A stretch of DNA of 38,364 bases from UBA1162 sp049513695 (GTDB lineage Bacteria > Chloroflexota > Dehalococcoidia > GIF9 > UBA5629): positions 1 to 38,364 of the forward strand of contig JBEKVW010000008.1 in assembly GCA_049513695.1 (NCBI GenBank), given 5' to 3'. Under the pieces are notes generated by a model. The model had not been told where the DNA came from. It was given only the letters and a program-made list of their open reading frames with translations, and made no database searches. The first letter of the stretch is position 1, and every line of letters starts with the position of its first letter. Positions 1 to 9,058 of the stretch are shown one piece after another. The position numbers were made by a program, and so were the translations under genes.

Positions 1-281
1 GTAAAGAAGCAGCCGCATTCCCCTATCCACTCAACAAAATTCGGCCACGTATTCAAAAGCAGGGGATTGATAAAATAGCGCCTGATTTCAGAGTATCGGT
101 AGAGATCCAGGCTGGGAAGCTTGATCAGCTTTATTCCGTCTGCAAGGTCGGGATAGGGCGGCCCTGCCACCACATCCACCTCATGCCCCAGGGCCCTCAG
201 AGACTGGCTGAGATATTTTACATAGACTCCCTGTCCGCCGGAGTATTTATATGCCCTGTAACTGAGTAAACATACACGCAT
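1..281 (-). CDS. Glycosyltransferase family 4 protein, N-terminal part (cut by window edge)
   Basis: The ATG at 281 opens a frame that runs off the left edge, giving about 93 residues. It begins MRVCLLSYRAYKYSGGQG, the glycine-rich N-terminal donor/acceptor loop of GT-B fold GT4 enzymes. It matches the next gene at most positions, including SGGQG, the LGHEVD segment, GPPYP and LIKLPSLDLY, so the two are tandem paralogs. GT4 enzymes move sugars from nucleotide-sugar donors onto lipid or polysaccharide acceptors at the cytoplasmic membrane. The catalytic C-terminal half is outside the window, so the substrate cannot be inferred and integrity cannot be judged. Confidence 0.85.
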   Translation of the reverse strand, partial: MRVCLLSYRAYKYSGGQGVYVKYLSQSLRALGHEVDVVAGPPYPDLADGIKLIKLPSLDLYRYSEIRRYFINPLLLNTWPNFVEWIGECGCFF

Positions 282-399
282 CGGGTATCCGCCAACCTCG
301 TTTTATTAATAATCATGCTCAAGGCACTCGAACATTTTACATGTAATTAACCAGTTAATCAATAACGGGACAAATTGGAGGGCATCTTACGGGCCCTTG

Positions 400-1629
400 T
401 TACCTGCCTTTGATAGCTTCAATGTATATTTCGGCCGTGCGCTGGGCGGCATTCTTCCAGTTGAAGTTGTCCAGGATGCGCTGACGGCCCAGCAAGCTGT
501 ATTCCCGCCTTTTAACAGGGTCTGCGATCAGCCGGCCTATGGCGGCGGCCAGCGCAGCAGAATCGCCGGGGGGTACGAGTATCCCGGCATCACCCACCAC
601 CTCCGGCAAAGCCCCGGCTGTGGTGGATACCACCGGCGCGCCGCAGGACATGGCTTCAGCTGCCGGCAGCCCGAACCCTTCATAGGTGGAAGGCACAGCC
701 ACCAGGGTTGCCGACCTGTAGAGGTTTATTAGCTCATCGGTATCAATCCGGTCGCGGAAGGTCACATTGGCGGTGATGCCCAGCCTCTCCATAAGCTTCT
801 CCGTCAGGCCGTCTCCCATAGTCCTGCCCACTACCACAAGGTTTAAATCGTATTTTTTCCTCAACTCGGCCAGGGCTTCGAGAAGGAACCGCAAGCCTTT
901 GACCGCAGTGTCGCGGCTCATCACCATCAATATCATATTTTCCAGCCTTATTACACGATCCGAAGGGCTGAACAACTCGGTATCGATGCCGTTATAGATC
1001 ACCGTGAGATTATCCTCCGGTACCTTAAATACTTCGTGAATGTGCTGTTTGGCCATCTCCGATACGGTGATGATATAGGGCAGTTGCTGCGCCACTTTTA
1101 TCTGCATGCCGGTGAAGGAAAACCAGCGGCGATAGCCCAGCTTGTCTTTGAGGGATTTGGCCGAGCTGATGGCCAGGTCACGGTCCTTGGTAACCGGGTG
1201 ATGAATGGTTTCCACCACCGGGTAGCCGGCTTTTTGTATGTCAACTATTCCATAGGATAGTGTCTGGTTGTCGTGTATCACGTCGTAGAGCTTCTTGCCG
1301 TCACGGCAGAGATACCGGTAGGCGCGCATGCCGAAGGTCAGAGGCTCGGAGAAATAGCCGGTCACGGTACCACCCCATTCCACGAAGTTGGCGTATGTAT
1401 TCAGCTTGCGCGGGTCGATGAACAGCCGCTGAAAGGATGTCATCGCATACAGATCAAGGCTGGGCAGCTTTATCAGTCCTACGCCTTCATCCACGATGGG
1501 ATAGGGAGGCCCCGACATGAGGTCGACTTCGTGCCCCAGGTCCCGCAGGGCATTGCTCAAATAGCGCATATAAATGCCCTGGCCGCCTGAATAGGGGTAG
1601 CTGCGATAGCTTAAAATGCAAATCCGCAT
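400..1629 (-). CDS. Glycosyltransferase family 4 (GT-B fold)
   Basis: A 409-residue protein of normal GT4 length. The N-terminal Rossmann domain opens with YSGGQGIYMRYLSNAL (about residues 13-28). The C-terminal domain carries the GT4 E-x7-E signature, YEGFGLPAAEAM, with E317 and E325, followed by the usual SCGAPVVSTTAGALPEVVGD donor-site segment. Such retaining enzymes use UDP- or GDP-sugars to build glycolipids, exopolysaccharide or compatible solutes; the acceptor cannot be told from sequence. It sits on the same strand as a close paralog starting at 281, with about 118 bp between them, consistent with a local duplication in an envelope-sugar locus that extends to the left. The start is ATG at 1629. 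Confidence 0.9.
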   Translation of the reverse strand: MRICILSYRSYPYSGGQGIYMRYLSNALRDLGHEVDLMSGPPYPIVDEGVGLIKLPSLDLYAMTSFQRLFIDPRKLNTYANFVEWGGTVTGYFSEPLTFGMRAYRYLCRDGKKLYDVIHDNQTLSYGIVDIQKAGYPVVETIHHPVTKDRDLAISSAKSLKDKLGYRRWFSFTGMQIKVAQQLPYIITVSEMAKQHIHEVFKVPEDNLTVIYNGIDTELFSPSDRVIRLENMILMVMSRDTAVKGLRFLLEALAELRKKYDLNLVVVGRTMGDGLTEKLMERLGITANVTFRDRIDTDELINLYRSATLVAVPSTYEGFGLPAAEAMSCGAPVVSTTAGALPEVVGDAGILVPPGDSAALAAAIGRLIADPVKRREYSLLGRQRILDNFNWKNAAQRTAEIYIEAIKGR

Positions 1630-1727
1630 GTGTATAGACCGTTACACCTTATTTGACGCCAGATATAATACCAGACTTATCAGGCCCAACGTAAATAAAA
1701 TTACGTTAGCGAAGGGAAGGAGAATCG

Positions 1728-2474
1728 CTATTTAGCCTTGCCCTGGTTGGCCACTGCGCTGGTAGCCTTATGCAGTTCCTCGGCGCTGGCCAGGTAATAG
1801 CTTTTTAATTTTTTCAGGTTGGCGTCCAGCTCATAGACCAGCGGGATGCCGGTGGGAATATTAAGGCTGACTATATCCTCGTTGGAGACATTATCAAGAT
1901 ATTTCACCAGCGCCCGCAGGCTATTGCCATGAGCGGAAATTATGACCCGCTTGCCCGATTTTACGGCCGGTGCAATAACATTGTGCCAGTAGGGGAGGCA
2001 GCGCCTGTAGGTGTCCTTCAGGCTCTCTGAAAAGGGTATCTGTCCTGGTTTCAAATCAGCGTACTTTGGCTCACGGCCGGGATATCGTTTGTCCTTCCTA
2101 TCCAGGGCCGGGGGCGGGATATCATAGCTTCGCCGCCAGATCAATACCTGGTCCTCGCCATATTTGCTGGCCGTCTCGGATTTATTCAAGCCCTGCAGCG
2201 CCCCATAATGTCTCTCGTTGAGCCGCCATGAGTTTTTCACGGGTATCCACATCAGGTCCAGCTCATCCAGCGCAATCCAGAGCGTCCTGACGGCCCGCTT
2301 CAGTACGGATGTGAATGCAAGGTCGAATACATATCCCCGCTGTCGCAATACCCTGCCTGCCTTCTGAGCCTCTTTTATGCCCCTATCCGAAAGGTCCACG
2401 TCGGTCCATCCGGTGAACCTGTTCTCACTGTTCCATAGGCTTTCACCGTGCCGCAGCAAAACCAGCTTGATCAT
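1728..2474 (-). CDS. gpmA: 2,3-bisphosphoglycerate-dependent phosphoglycerate mutase
   Basis: The enzyme interconverts 3- and 2-phosphoglycerate in glycolysis and gluconeogenesis through a phosphohistidine intermediate. The 248-residue protein has the family length. It starts with the RHGES motif (R8-H9-G10-E11), in which H9 would be phosphorylated, followed by NRFTGWTDVDLSDRG. It keeps WRLNERHYGALQG (catalytic Glu near residue 87) and the second histidine at H182 in ISAHGNSLRALVKYL. An SD-like CGGAGA precedes the ATG at 2474. The gene is divergent from nadE, so the region 2475-2659 should hold promoters for both. glpX further along the window is another gluconeogenic gene but is not linked. 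Confidence 0.95.
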   Translation of the reverse strand: MIKLVLLRHGESLWNSENRFTGWTDVDLSDRGIKEAQKAGRVLRQRGYVFDLAFTSVLKRAVRTLWIALDELDLMWIPVKNSWRLNERHYGALQGLNKSETASKYGEDQVLIWRRSYDIPPPALDRKDKRYPGREPKYADLKPGQIPFSESLKDTYRRCLPYWHNVIAPAVKSGKRVIISAHGNSLRALVKYLDNVSNEDIVSLNIPTGIPLVYELDANLKKLKSYYLASAEELHKATSAVANQGKAK

Positions 2475-2659
2475 ATGAATTTCTCCGTAAAACCTATAAA
2501 ATATTAAATATAGTACTTTGATTTTATTTCATTGACGTTTTATTATAACCAAAGCTAGCCCGGCCTGCATTGTTTGTGAAGGGACGTCAGCAAACAACAT
2601 TGAAATGCACGGCCTTGCTTGAAAAACTGGATTGAAACCGATTTTTTAGGGGGATTGAA

Positions 2660-4645
2660 TTGGTACAAACAGTAAATCTAAGCAAAGACCTGGGGTTTCT
2701 GCGAATCGGCGCGGCTGTGCCTGCACTCAAGGTTGCCGATGTCGACTTCAATATAAAGACCATCATTGAAATGGTTGAAAAAGCCGGCGCTGCGGGTGTG
2801 CAGGTGTTATCCCTGCCTGAAATGTGTATAACCGGTTATACGCTGGGCGACCTGGTACAGCAGGAATCGCTCCTGACCAAGGCCGTCGACGGCTTAAATT
2901 TACTGGTCGACTCTACTGCCGGTTCGAATATGATGCTGATAGCCGGGCTGCCGATATGCATTGACCAGAAAGTCTTCAATTGCGCAGCGGTGATCTGCGG
3001 CGGCCAGATACTGGGGATCGTCCCCAAGACCTATCTGCCCTCATACAAAGAATACTATGAGAACAGGTGGTTCGTTTCCGCTGAGGATGCTCTCTCCGAT
3101 ACTGTGCATATCGCCGGCAGGGCTGTGCCGTTCGGTACGAATATACTATTCACGCTTAACGGTATACCTTCGGCCATCATAGGCGTTGAGATATGCGAAG
3201 ACATGTGGGTCCCCCTGGCGCCGCATGAATACCAGGCCCTGGCCGGCGCTACGGTACTGGTCAACATATCCGCCAGCAATGAAATACTGGCCAAGGCGGA
3301 CTGGCGCCGTACCATGGTCTCCTCTGAATCGGGCCGCTGCATCGCTGCCTCCTGCTACGTTTCGGCCGGCACAGGCGAATCGTCCAACGACGTGGTCTTC
3401 GGCGGCCACTGCCTGATAGCCGAGAACGGCAATATACTCAAAGAATCGCAGAGGCTTGGCCCGGACCCGTCTCTAATTGCATCGGATGTCGACCTGGACA
3501 GGCTGGTGCACGACCGCATCATCCTCAACAGCTTCCGGCAGTCTCCCGCACACATAAAACCCTTCCGCGTCATAGAGACCTATGTGGACGATACCCCGGC
3601 AACCGGGCTATTGAGGGATATCGATCCTCAGCCTTTCGTGCCCAAAGACCCGGCCAGGCGTGCCGAGAGGTGCCACGACATCTTCTCTATGCAGGTGGCA
3701 GCGCTGGCCAAGAAGCTTACGGGGGCGAAAATCGACCGCATCATATTGGGCGTGTCGGGCGGCCTCGATTCCACCCTGGCGCTGCTGGCCGCTGCCAAGA
3801 CCACCGACTTCCTCAAGATGCCGCGGAAAAATATTTATGCTTACACCATGCCGGGCTTCGGCACCACCGAACGCACCCGCAACAATGCCACCAGCCTGTG
3901 CAAGGCCCTGGGAGTAAACATCAAGCGAGTGGATATCTCCACAAGCTGCAAAGCGCACCTTTCCGACCTGGAGCATAGCGGCAACGAAGATATCGTTTTT
4001 GAAAATAACCAGGCCCGCTACCGCACCGAGTTCCTTTTCAACAAGGCCAACGAGCTGTACGGCATACTGCTCGGCACCGGCGATTTGACTGAGGTGGCGC
4101 TGGGCTGGAGCACTTTCTCCGGCGACCACATGTCGCATTACCATATAAACGTGTCAGTGCCCAAGACGCTGGTGCGATACCTGATACGCTGGGTAGCGGA
4201 CGAGGAGCTGTCAGGCACTCCGGCTCAGAAGGTACTGTACGACGTGCTGGATACTCCCATCTCTCCCGAGCTGAAAAGACCTAATAAAGGCAAGATCAGC
4301 CAGATGAGCGAAGACATTATAGGCCCGGTTGAGCTGGCCGATTTCTTCCTCTACCCGCTGGTCAGGCTGGGCACCCGTCCCGGTAAGATACTTTTCCTGG
4401 CCAATGAGGCCCGGAGGCAGAAGCTGTTCGAAGGCCACTATACCCTGGAAGATATCCACCGCTGGCTGATGAATTTCATCAAACGCTTTTTCTCCAATCA
4501 GTTCAAAAGGACCTGCCTGCCCGAGGGGCCGAAAGTGGGCTCGGTCAGCCTGTCGCCCAGGGGCGACTGGAGGATGCCTTCCGATGCTGAGCCGGCTTTG
4601 TGGCTGGAAGACCTCGAAAATATGTATTCCAAATTGCGCCACTAG
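2660..4645 (+). CDS. nadE: Glutamine-dependent NAD(+) synthetase
   Basis: This enzyme amidates deamido-NAD to NAD using glutamine, the last step of NAD synthesis. The 661-residue protein is the long two-domain type. The N-terminal nitrilase-like glutaminase has the Glu-Lys-Cys triad: E54 in SLPEMCITGY, K123 in IVPKTYLPSY and C179 in GVEICEDMW. The C-terminal synthetase has the ATP-pyrophosphatase P-loop SGGLDS at 366-371. The start is TTG at 2660, supported by AGGGGGA about 6 bases upstream and by the lack of a better in-frame start. It converges on rubrerythrin with only 14 bp between the stops. Confidence 0.95.
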   Translation: MVQTVNLSKDLGFLRIGAAVPALKVADVDFNIKTIIEMVEKAGAAGVQVLSLPEMCITGYTLGDLVQQESLLTKAVDGLNLLVDSTAGSNMMLIAGLPICIDQKVFNCAAVICGGQILGIVPKTYLPSYKEYYENRWFVSAEDALSDTVHIAGRAVPFGTNILFTLNGIPSAIIGVEICEDMWVPLAPHEYQALAGATVLVNISASNEILAKADWRRTMVSSESGRCIAASCYVSAGTGESSNDVVFGGHCLIAENGNILKESQRLGPDPSLIASDVDLDRLVHDRIILNSFRQSPAHIKPFRVIETYVDDTPATGLLRDIDPQPFVPKDPARRAERCHDIFSMQVAALAKKLTGAKIDRIILGVSGGLDSTLALLAAAKTTDFLKMPRKNIYAYTMPGFGTTERTRNNATSLCKALGVNIKRVDISTSCKAHLSDLEHSGNEDIVFENNQARYRTEFLFNKANELYGILLGTGDLTEVALGWSTFSGDHMSHYHINVSVPKTLVRYLIRWVADEELSGTPAQKVLYDVLDTPISPELKRPNKGKISQMSEDIIGPVELADFFLYPLVRLGTRPGKILFLANEARRQKLFEGHYTLEDIHRWLMNFIKRFFSNQFKRTCLPEGPKVGSVSLSPRGDWRMPSDAEPALWLEDLENMYSKLRH

Positions 4646-4659
4646 TAAAACCTGAGCAA

Positions 4660-5268
4660 TCAGACTACCAGCTTGAACGCTTCTTTCTTGGCGCCGCATA
4701 TAGGGCATTCATCAGGCGCCGATCCCACCGCCACGTAGCCGCACACGTTGCAGACGTAATACTCTGCACCCTTGGGGTCCATTATACGGTCCAGAGCCTT
4801 TTCATACAGCTTGGCATGCCCCTTCTCCACATCGCGGTGATAGCCGAACAGCGTCGCCACTGCCGTATTCCCCTCTTCGTTGGCATCTTTGATGAATTCA
4901 GGATAAGCGTCCTTGGCATAGTTTTCACGTTCAAATGCCGCCTGCAGGTTCTCCTGCGTGTCTGCAATAACGCCCAGTAGCTGCAGGTGCCGAAAGGCAT
5001 GGATGGCCTCGGATTGCGCCACTGCTCTGAAGAGTCCGCCGATAGCCGGGAACCCCTCCTGGTCGGCCTTGAAAGCGAAGGCCAGGTCCCTTATATTGGC
5101 CTTTGATTCACCCGCAAAGCCCTCCTGCAAATTCTTCAGCGTCTTGGTGCCTTTTATCTTGGTGTTTTGATACGGTTCCATCTGGTCGGCAGGAGCGCCA
5201 CACACTGGGCAATGCTCGGGTTTCGCCTCGGCCATTTCAAGATGCCTGCAGTTAGTGCACAGCCACAT
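4660..5268 (-). CDS. rbr: Rubrerythrin with N- and C-terminal rubredoxin-type iron sites
   Basis: Rubrerythrins are non-haem diiron peroxidases that protect anaerobes from hydrogen peroxide. The 202-residue protein has a ferritin-like core with paired Glu and ExxH elements (for example GESKANI, QSEAIHAFRH, ERENYAKDAYPEF, GYHRDVEKGH). The C-terminal rubredoxin domain has C173-x2-C176 and C188-x2-C191. An additional rubredoxin-like four-cysteine knuckle lies at the N-terminus (C4, C7, C20, C23), so the protein has iron sites at both ends. The start ATG at 5268 has a strong GGAGG. It lies 33 bp downstream of the MarC-type gene and may be cotranscribed with it. Confidence 0.93.
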   Translation of the reverse strand: MWLCTNCRHLEMAEAKPEHCPVCGAPADQMEPYQNTKIKGTKTLKNLQEGFAGESKANIRDLAFAFKADQEGFPAIGGLFRAVAQSEAIHAFRHLQLLGVIADTQENLQAAFERENYAKDAYPEFIKDANEEGNTAVATLFGYHRDVEKGHAKLYEKALDRIMDPKGAEYYVCNVCGYVAVGSAPDECPICGAKKEAFKLVV

Positions 5269-5301
5269 AGTAATTCAACCTCCGAAACTTTTTTATAGTA
5301 G

Positions 5302-5904
5302 CTATTGCGCCGGGAAATTGCTGATCCCGCGGTGGATCATGCTGACGGCGATAGCGGCCAGCAGCAGCGCGAATATTTTGGATATGGCCAGCACCCCACC
5401 GCGCCCCAGTATTTTAACCAGCCTGTTGGCCTGGACGAAAAACAGCCAGGATATCAGCAAGTTCACGATAAACGAGAAGGTCACGATTAAGATATTGTAC
5501 TGGTCGTTAAGTATCAGCAACGTGGTAAGCACGGCCGGGCCGACAACCAGCGGTGTCCCCAATGGCACAACGCCGACCACGTTGTCTCCCATTGAAGCCT
5601 GCGCTTCGAACATCTTGCCGACTACCAGTTCCTTGGCGCCCAACAGAAATAGGATCAGCCCACCCGCCACCAGGAAATCGTTCACCGTTATCCCCATAAA
5701 TATAAAAATACCTTTTCCTATGGCAATGAAGACCAGCCCCAAGGCCAGGGCCGTGATCAGCCCATTGCGGATTACCCCGCTCCGCTGCCTGTCGTTCATT
5801 TCCTGCGTGAGCGTGAGCAGGATGGGGATAACACTGATGGAATCCATGGCCACGAACAGCGGGACAAAGGTCAGACCGAAATCACGCAGCAGATTCAAAA
5901 ACAA
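5302..5904 (-). CDS. MarC/UPF0056-family inner membrane protein
   Basis: The 200-residue protein has about six hydrophobic segments and family hallmarks: FVPLFVAMDSISVIPILLTLTQ near the N-terminus, the central GITVNDFLVAGGLILFLLGAKEL, and VPLGTPLVVGPAVLTTLLIL. MarC proteins are polytopic membrane proteins of unknown transport role; the early link to multiple antibiotic resistance was not upheld. The start is TTG at 5904, with AGGAG upstream at a slightly long spacing. Same-strand genes lie on both sides, ThiF-like upstream (89 bp) and rubrerythrin downstream (33 bp). Confidence 0.9.
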   Translation of the reverse strand: MFLNLLRDFGLTFVPLFVAMDSISVIPILLTLTQEMNDRQRSGVIRNGLITALALGLVFIAIGKGIFIFMGITVNDFLVAGGLILFLLGAKELVVGKMFEAQASMGDNVVGVVPLGTPLVVGPAVLTTLLILNDQYNILIVTFSFIVNLLISWLFFVQANRLVKILGRGGVLAISKIFALLLAAIAVSMIHRGISNFPAQ

Positions 5905-5993
5905 ACCCGGGCCTCACTCCTTAAACGATTTTGGATGGATGCGTTTGTATGGCACGTAGTATAGCAAAGGGCTATTTTGCCTACAAATTAAAG

Positions 5994-7028
5994 TTAATGC
6001 CCCCGAACATAGCGGAAGTAGAGTTTTTCAGCCAGTTCCTCGTCCAGCGTATTGCGGATAATCGCACGCCCGTCCGGAAACACCGTGATACGACAATTAT
6101 CGGCATCAAAACTCAGCATGTATTCATTATAGGTCAGGTTTTGGACGTCACTCAGGTGTCCGGCAAGTTGCTCGAACACGATCTTACCGGCGGCCGTATC
6201 CACAATCTGTACGGCCCGGCTCTGACCGCAGAGCGACGATTTTATAAGGGTCTTTTTCTTTTTAAGAAAGTCATAGCTGCCATTGCAGGCCGGGCAGCTT
6301 TCCTTTCGTGCTATGGGCAGGCGCTGGAAGGACGTATCCCAGATATCGAGGCTGATCAGGTCCTTATTTAATTGGTCGTTGCCGACCAGGATTTTGATGG
6401 CTTCCGTAGCTTCGAACGAACTGATGGCTGATGCTGCCATACCCAATACGCCATCCGTCTCACAGGTAGGCATAATCCCCCCGGGCGGCATATCGGGAAA
6501 AACACACCTGAAGCAGGGAGTCCGGCCGGGTATGATGGTCATAGTCATGCCGAATGACGAAATCGCTCCCCCGTAGACATAGGGGATATTCAGTTTAAGG
6601 GCGGCGTCGTTTATCAAATAGCGGGTTTCAAGATTGTCCAGGCCGTCCAGGATGATATCCATTCCGGAGCAAAGCCTTTCCACATTGCTTACATTCACAT
6701 CGGCCACTATGGATTCGACCTCGACCAGCGAATTAATCTTATTCAGCCGCCTTTTGGCGGCTATGGCTTTGGGCAACTGGTCTTTAACGTCGTTTTCGTC
6801 GAAAAGCACCTGCCGCTGCAGGTTATGAGACTCTACGAAGTCCCTATCGATAATTCTTACTTTGCCCACACCCGCCCTTACAAGCAGATTGGCCACATTA
6901 CTGCCCAGGGCCCCACACCCGATTATTGCTACATTGCCACGTCCTAATTTTGCCTGGCCTTCCTCGCCGATACCGTGGAACATCACCTGTCTGGAATAGC
7001 GCTGCCTCGCCTGTTTTTCCGTTTTCAT
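5994..7028 (-). CDS. ThiF/MoeB/HesA-family adenylyltransferase (E1-like)
   Basis: These E1-like enzymes adenylate the C-terminal glycine of a ubiquitin-like sulfur carrier (ThiS, MoaD or similar) for thiamine, molybdopterin or other sulfur transfer. The 344-residue protein begins with RYSRQVMFHGIGEEGQAKL and the nucleotide-binding IIGCGALGSNVANLL. It continues with the DRDFVESHNLQRQ arginine-finger region and DGLDNLETRYLIND. Zinc cysteines appear as CFRC and CPAC. A PTCETDGVLG segment matches the position of the catalytic cysteine. About 100 extra residues follow the core; I see no rhodanese active-site loop there. No sulfur-carrier gene is adjacent, so the pathway is undetermined. Confidence 0.9.
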   Translation of the reverse strand: MKTEKQARQRYSRQVMFHGIGEEGQAKLGRGNVAIIGCGALGSNVANLLVRAGVGKVRIIDRDFVESHNLQRQVLFDENDVKDQLPKAIAAKRRLNKINSLVEVESIVADVNVSNVERLCSGMDIILDGLDNLETRYLINDAALKLNIPYVYGGAISSFGMTMTIIPGRTPCFRCVFPDMPPGGIMPTCETDGVLGMAASAISSFEATEAIKILVGNDQLNKDLISLDIWDTSFQRLPIARKESCPACNGSYDFLKKKKTLIKSSLCGQSRAVQIVDTAAGKIVFEQLAGHLSDVQNLTYNEYMLSFDADNCRITVFPDGRAIIRNTLDEELAEKLYFRYVRGH

Positions 7029-7163
7029 ATGATCATTTCCGGCCTGATGGTTATTTCAGCTATAGGTAACAGGATTTCCACGTAATAATATCATGCTTGA
7101 GCAGACTGATGAAATTGTAAACAGCGGCCGTAAAGAATTATGCTATTTGTTCACTGTGATTAT

Positions 7164-8693
7164 TTAATCCAGATAGTCTTTGAGCTTACGGCTGCGGCTG
7201 GGATGGCGCAACTTACGCAGGGCTTTGGCTTCGATCTGACGGATACGTTCCCTTGTCACGTTGAATTCCTGGCCCACCTCTTCCAGTGTCCTCGCCCGGT
7301 CGTCTTCCAGGCCGAAGCGCAATAAAATTACACGCCTTTCCCTGTCGGTCAATTCACCGAGCAACTCATTAATCTGCGTCCGGAGCAATCCAATGGTTGC
7401 CACCTCGCTGGGCGCCATGCCTGTCTTGTCTTCTATAAAATCCCCCAGATGGCTGTCCTCTTCCTCCCCAACAGGCGTCTCCAACGACAGAGGGGTCCTG
7501 GTTAATTTCAGGATTTCCGTTACCTTTTCCACGGAAAGCTCCATTGCCAGGGCAATCTCATCTATATTCGGCTCACCACCACCCTCCTGGCTCAATTGTC
7601 TTCGGGTTCTCAACAACCTGTTGATATTCTCCACCATGTGAACTGGAATCCTTATAGTGCGTGATTGATCGGCAAGTGCCCGTGTAACAGCCTGCCTGAT
7701 CCACCACGTAGCATAAGTGCTGAATTTAAAACCCCGCCTGTATTCAAATTTATCAACGGCGCGCACAAGACCTATATTCCCTTCCTGTATCAGGTCCAGA
7801 ATCGGCATATGTTGCTGGCTGTATTTCTTGGCAATGCTGACGACCAGTCTCAGGTTGGCCTCAATAAGATGCCTGGACGATTTATCGGCATCCCGTTTTA
7901 CACTGCTGGAAAATTGTATGAATTGATCTTTAAGGAGCTGCAACTGCGCCAGCAATTTTTTATCCACCGGCTCGCTGAGGAGCAGCTCGACCTGGTCCCA
8001 CGACGTGCGGTTCCCGATAATGTCATAAATTTTAAGGGGTAATAGCCGGCTGTATATGGATATATCGGTAATATCATGCCAGACTTCCAGGAAAGGCTTT
8101 CCGCAACTAGCGCACACTGCTTCAACAAAGGATATTTCTACTACGCCGTCTATAGCTGTCCTCAATTCCGGCTTGAGGAGAGTTTGTTTAAAATTGCGTC
8201 CGCACTGCATCCCCAGATTTTTATATACGGCCAGAATTATCGGGTAGGCAGAAACCACCTTGCGCAGACTGGCCAGTATTACGCTGACCTCCCGGTCGTA
8301 TTGTTCCGGATTGGACGTATAGAACTTTTCCAACCTTTCCAGATAACGGCCGTCCTCAACCTTGCCTGCCAGCGACCGCTCCTCCTTTGCAGTAAGAAGC
8401 GCCACTTTCCCGATCTCCCGTAGATACAAATGTATCGGGTCATCATAAAACTCGGAAACTTCAGCCGCTATGGCGGAGGGCAACGGCAGTTTGTTATCCG
8501 GCCGTAAGGCCGCCGGGTCCTCCAATCCATTCTCAATCGATACCAGGTCTTCCCAAATAGAAGACGTGCGGGCGAATTCATCTACTTCCTTTTCGTCGAA
8601 AACATCCAGTACGACGTCAAGGCCTGTTGATGACTTCTGGCCCGGTGTTGAAATGAATGGGCTCTTAAGACCAATCTCTTTACTATTTATCAA
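7164..8693 (-). CDS. rpoD: RNA polymerase primary sigma factor (sigma-70 / SigA)
   Basis: The 509-residue protein has the group 1 layout. Region 1.2 (DDPIHLYLREIGKVALL) lies near residue 85. A non-conserved spacer of about 150 residues follows. Region 2 (LRLVVSIAKKY, then LIQEGNIGLVRAVDKFEY, FSTYATWWIRQAVTRA) begins near 281. Region 3 follows, and region 4 ends with VTRERIRQIEAKALRKLRHP and KLKDYLD. The spacer contains C194-x2-C197 with H206 and C164 nearby, which could bind metal. The start is TTG at 8693 and has only a weak SD, so the extreme N-terminus is uncertain. The upstream zinc-ribbon gene, 77 bp away, may share its transcript. Confidence 0.95.
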   Translation of the reverse strand: MINSKEIGLKSPFISTPGQKSSTGLDVVLDVFDEKEVDEFARTSSIWEDLVSIENGLEDPAALRPDNKLPLPSAIAAEVSEFYDDPIHLYLREIGKVALLTAKEERSLAGKVEDGRYLERLEKFYTSNPEQYDREVSVILASLRKVVSAYPIILAVYKNLGMQCGRNFKQTLLKPELRTAIDGVVEISFVEAVCASCGKPFLEVWHDITDISIYSRLLPLKIYDIIGNRTSWDQVELLLSEPVDKKLLAQLQLLKDQFIQFSSSVKRDADKSSRHLIEANLRLVVSIAKKYSQQHMPILDLIQEGNIGLVRAVDKFEYRRGFKFSTYATWWIRQAVTRALADQSRTIRIPVHMVENINRLLRTRRQLSQEGGGEPNIDEIALAMELSVEKVTEILKLTRTPLSLETPVGEEEDSHLGDFIEDKTGMAPSEVATIGLLRTQINELLGELTDRERRVILLRFGLEDDRARTLEEVGQEFNVTRERIRQIEAKALRKLRHPSRSRKLKDYLD

Positions 8694-8770
8694 TATGAAT
8701 ATCTCAATAGCACCCGGTAAATTTTGTTATTTCCAGGTTTTAACCTGCCCCGTGGCCTTGGTGAGCTGTT

Positions 8771-9058
8771 TTACCTCTTCGGTTTTATCGAACTATAGCA
8801 ATCGCTACAATAAACCGGCCTGTCGGCTCGTGGCTCGAAAGGTATCTCGGCCTGCTTTCCGCATTGCGCACATACCGTCGTATACATCTGACGGGTACCG
8901 CTGCTGCCGCGGGACGATTTCCTCGCCTGCCTGCAATCAGGACAGCGCTTGGGTTCATTGGTATAGCCTTTGGACGCGTAAAACTCCTGCTCGTTGGCGC
9001 TGAAGACGAACTCTTTGTTGCAGTCAGCGCAGGTGACATTTTTGTCGGTGAAACCCAT
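8771..9058 (-). CDS. Small zinc-ribbon protein (CxxC-x17-CxxC type)
   Basis: A 95-residue protein with two four-cysteine knuckles. The N-terminal one is CADC (around residue 10) paired with CPDC near 39, matching the zf-trcl/probable zinc-ribbon family. The C-terminal one is CAQC (near 63) with CSDC near 83, matching the CxxC-x17-CxxC domain often found in Dehalococcoidia and candidate phyla. A basic linker joins them. Such proteins are presumed nucleic-acid or protein binding; no enzymatic role is visible. The ATG at 9058 has a strong GGAGGT. It lies directly upstream of the primary sigma factor on the same strand. Confidence 0.85.
   Translation of the reverse strand: MGFTDKNVTCADCNKEFVFSANEQEFYASKGYTNEPKRCPDCRQARKSSRGSSGTRQMYTTVCAQCGKQAEIPFEPRADRPVYCSDCYSSIKPKR

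Noticed and set aside
2532..2549. TTGACG and TATAAC upstream of nadE as a promoter
   Set aside because: The spacing between the two boxes is only 6 bp, far from the required 16-18.
3608..4144. 178-codon minus-strand frame inside nadE
   Set aside because: nadE is intact with all catalytic motifs; the antisense frame is a by-product of its codon pattern.
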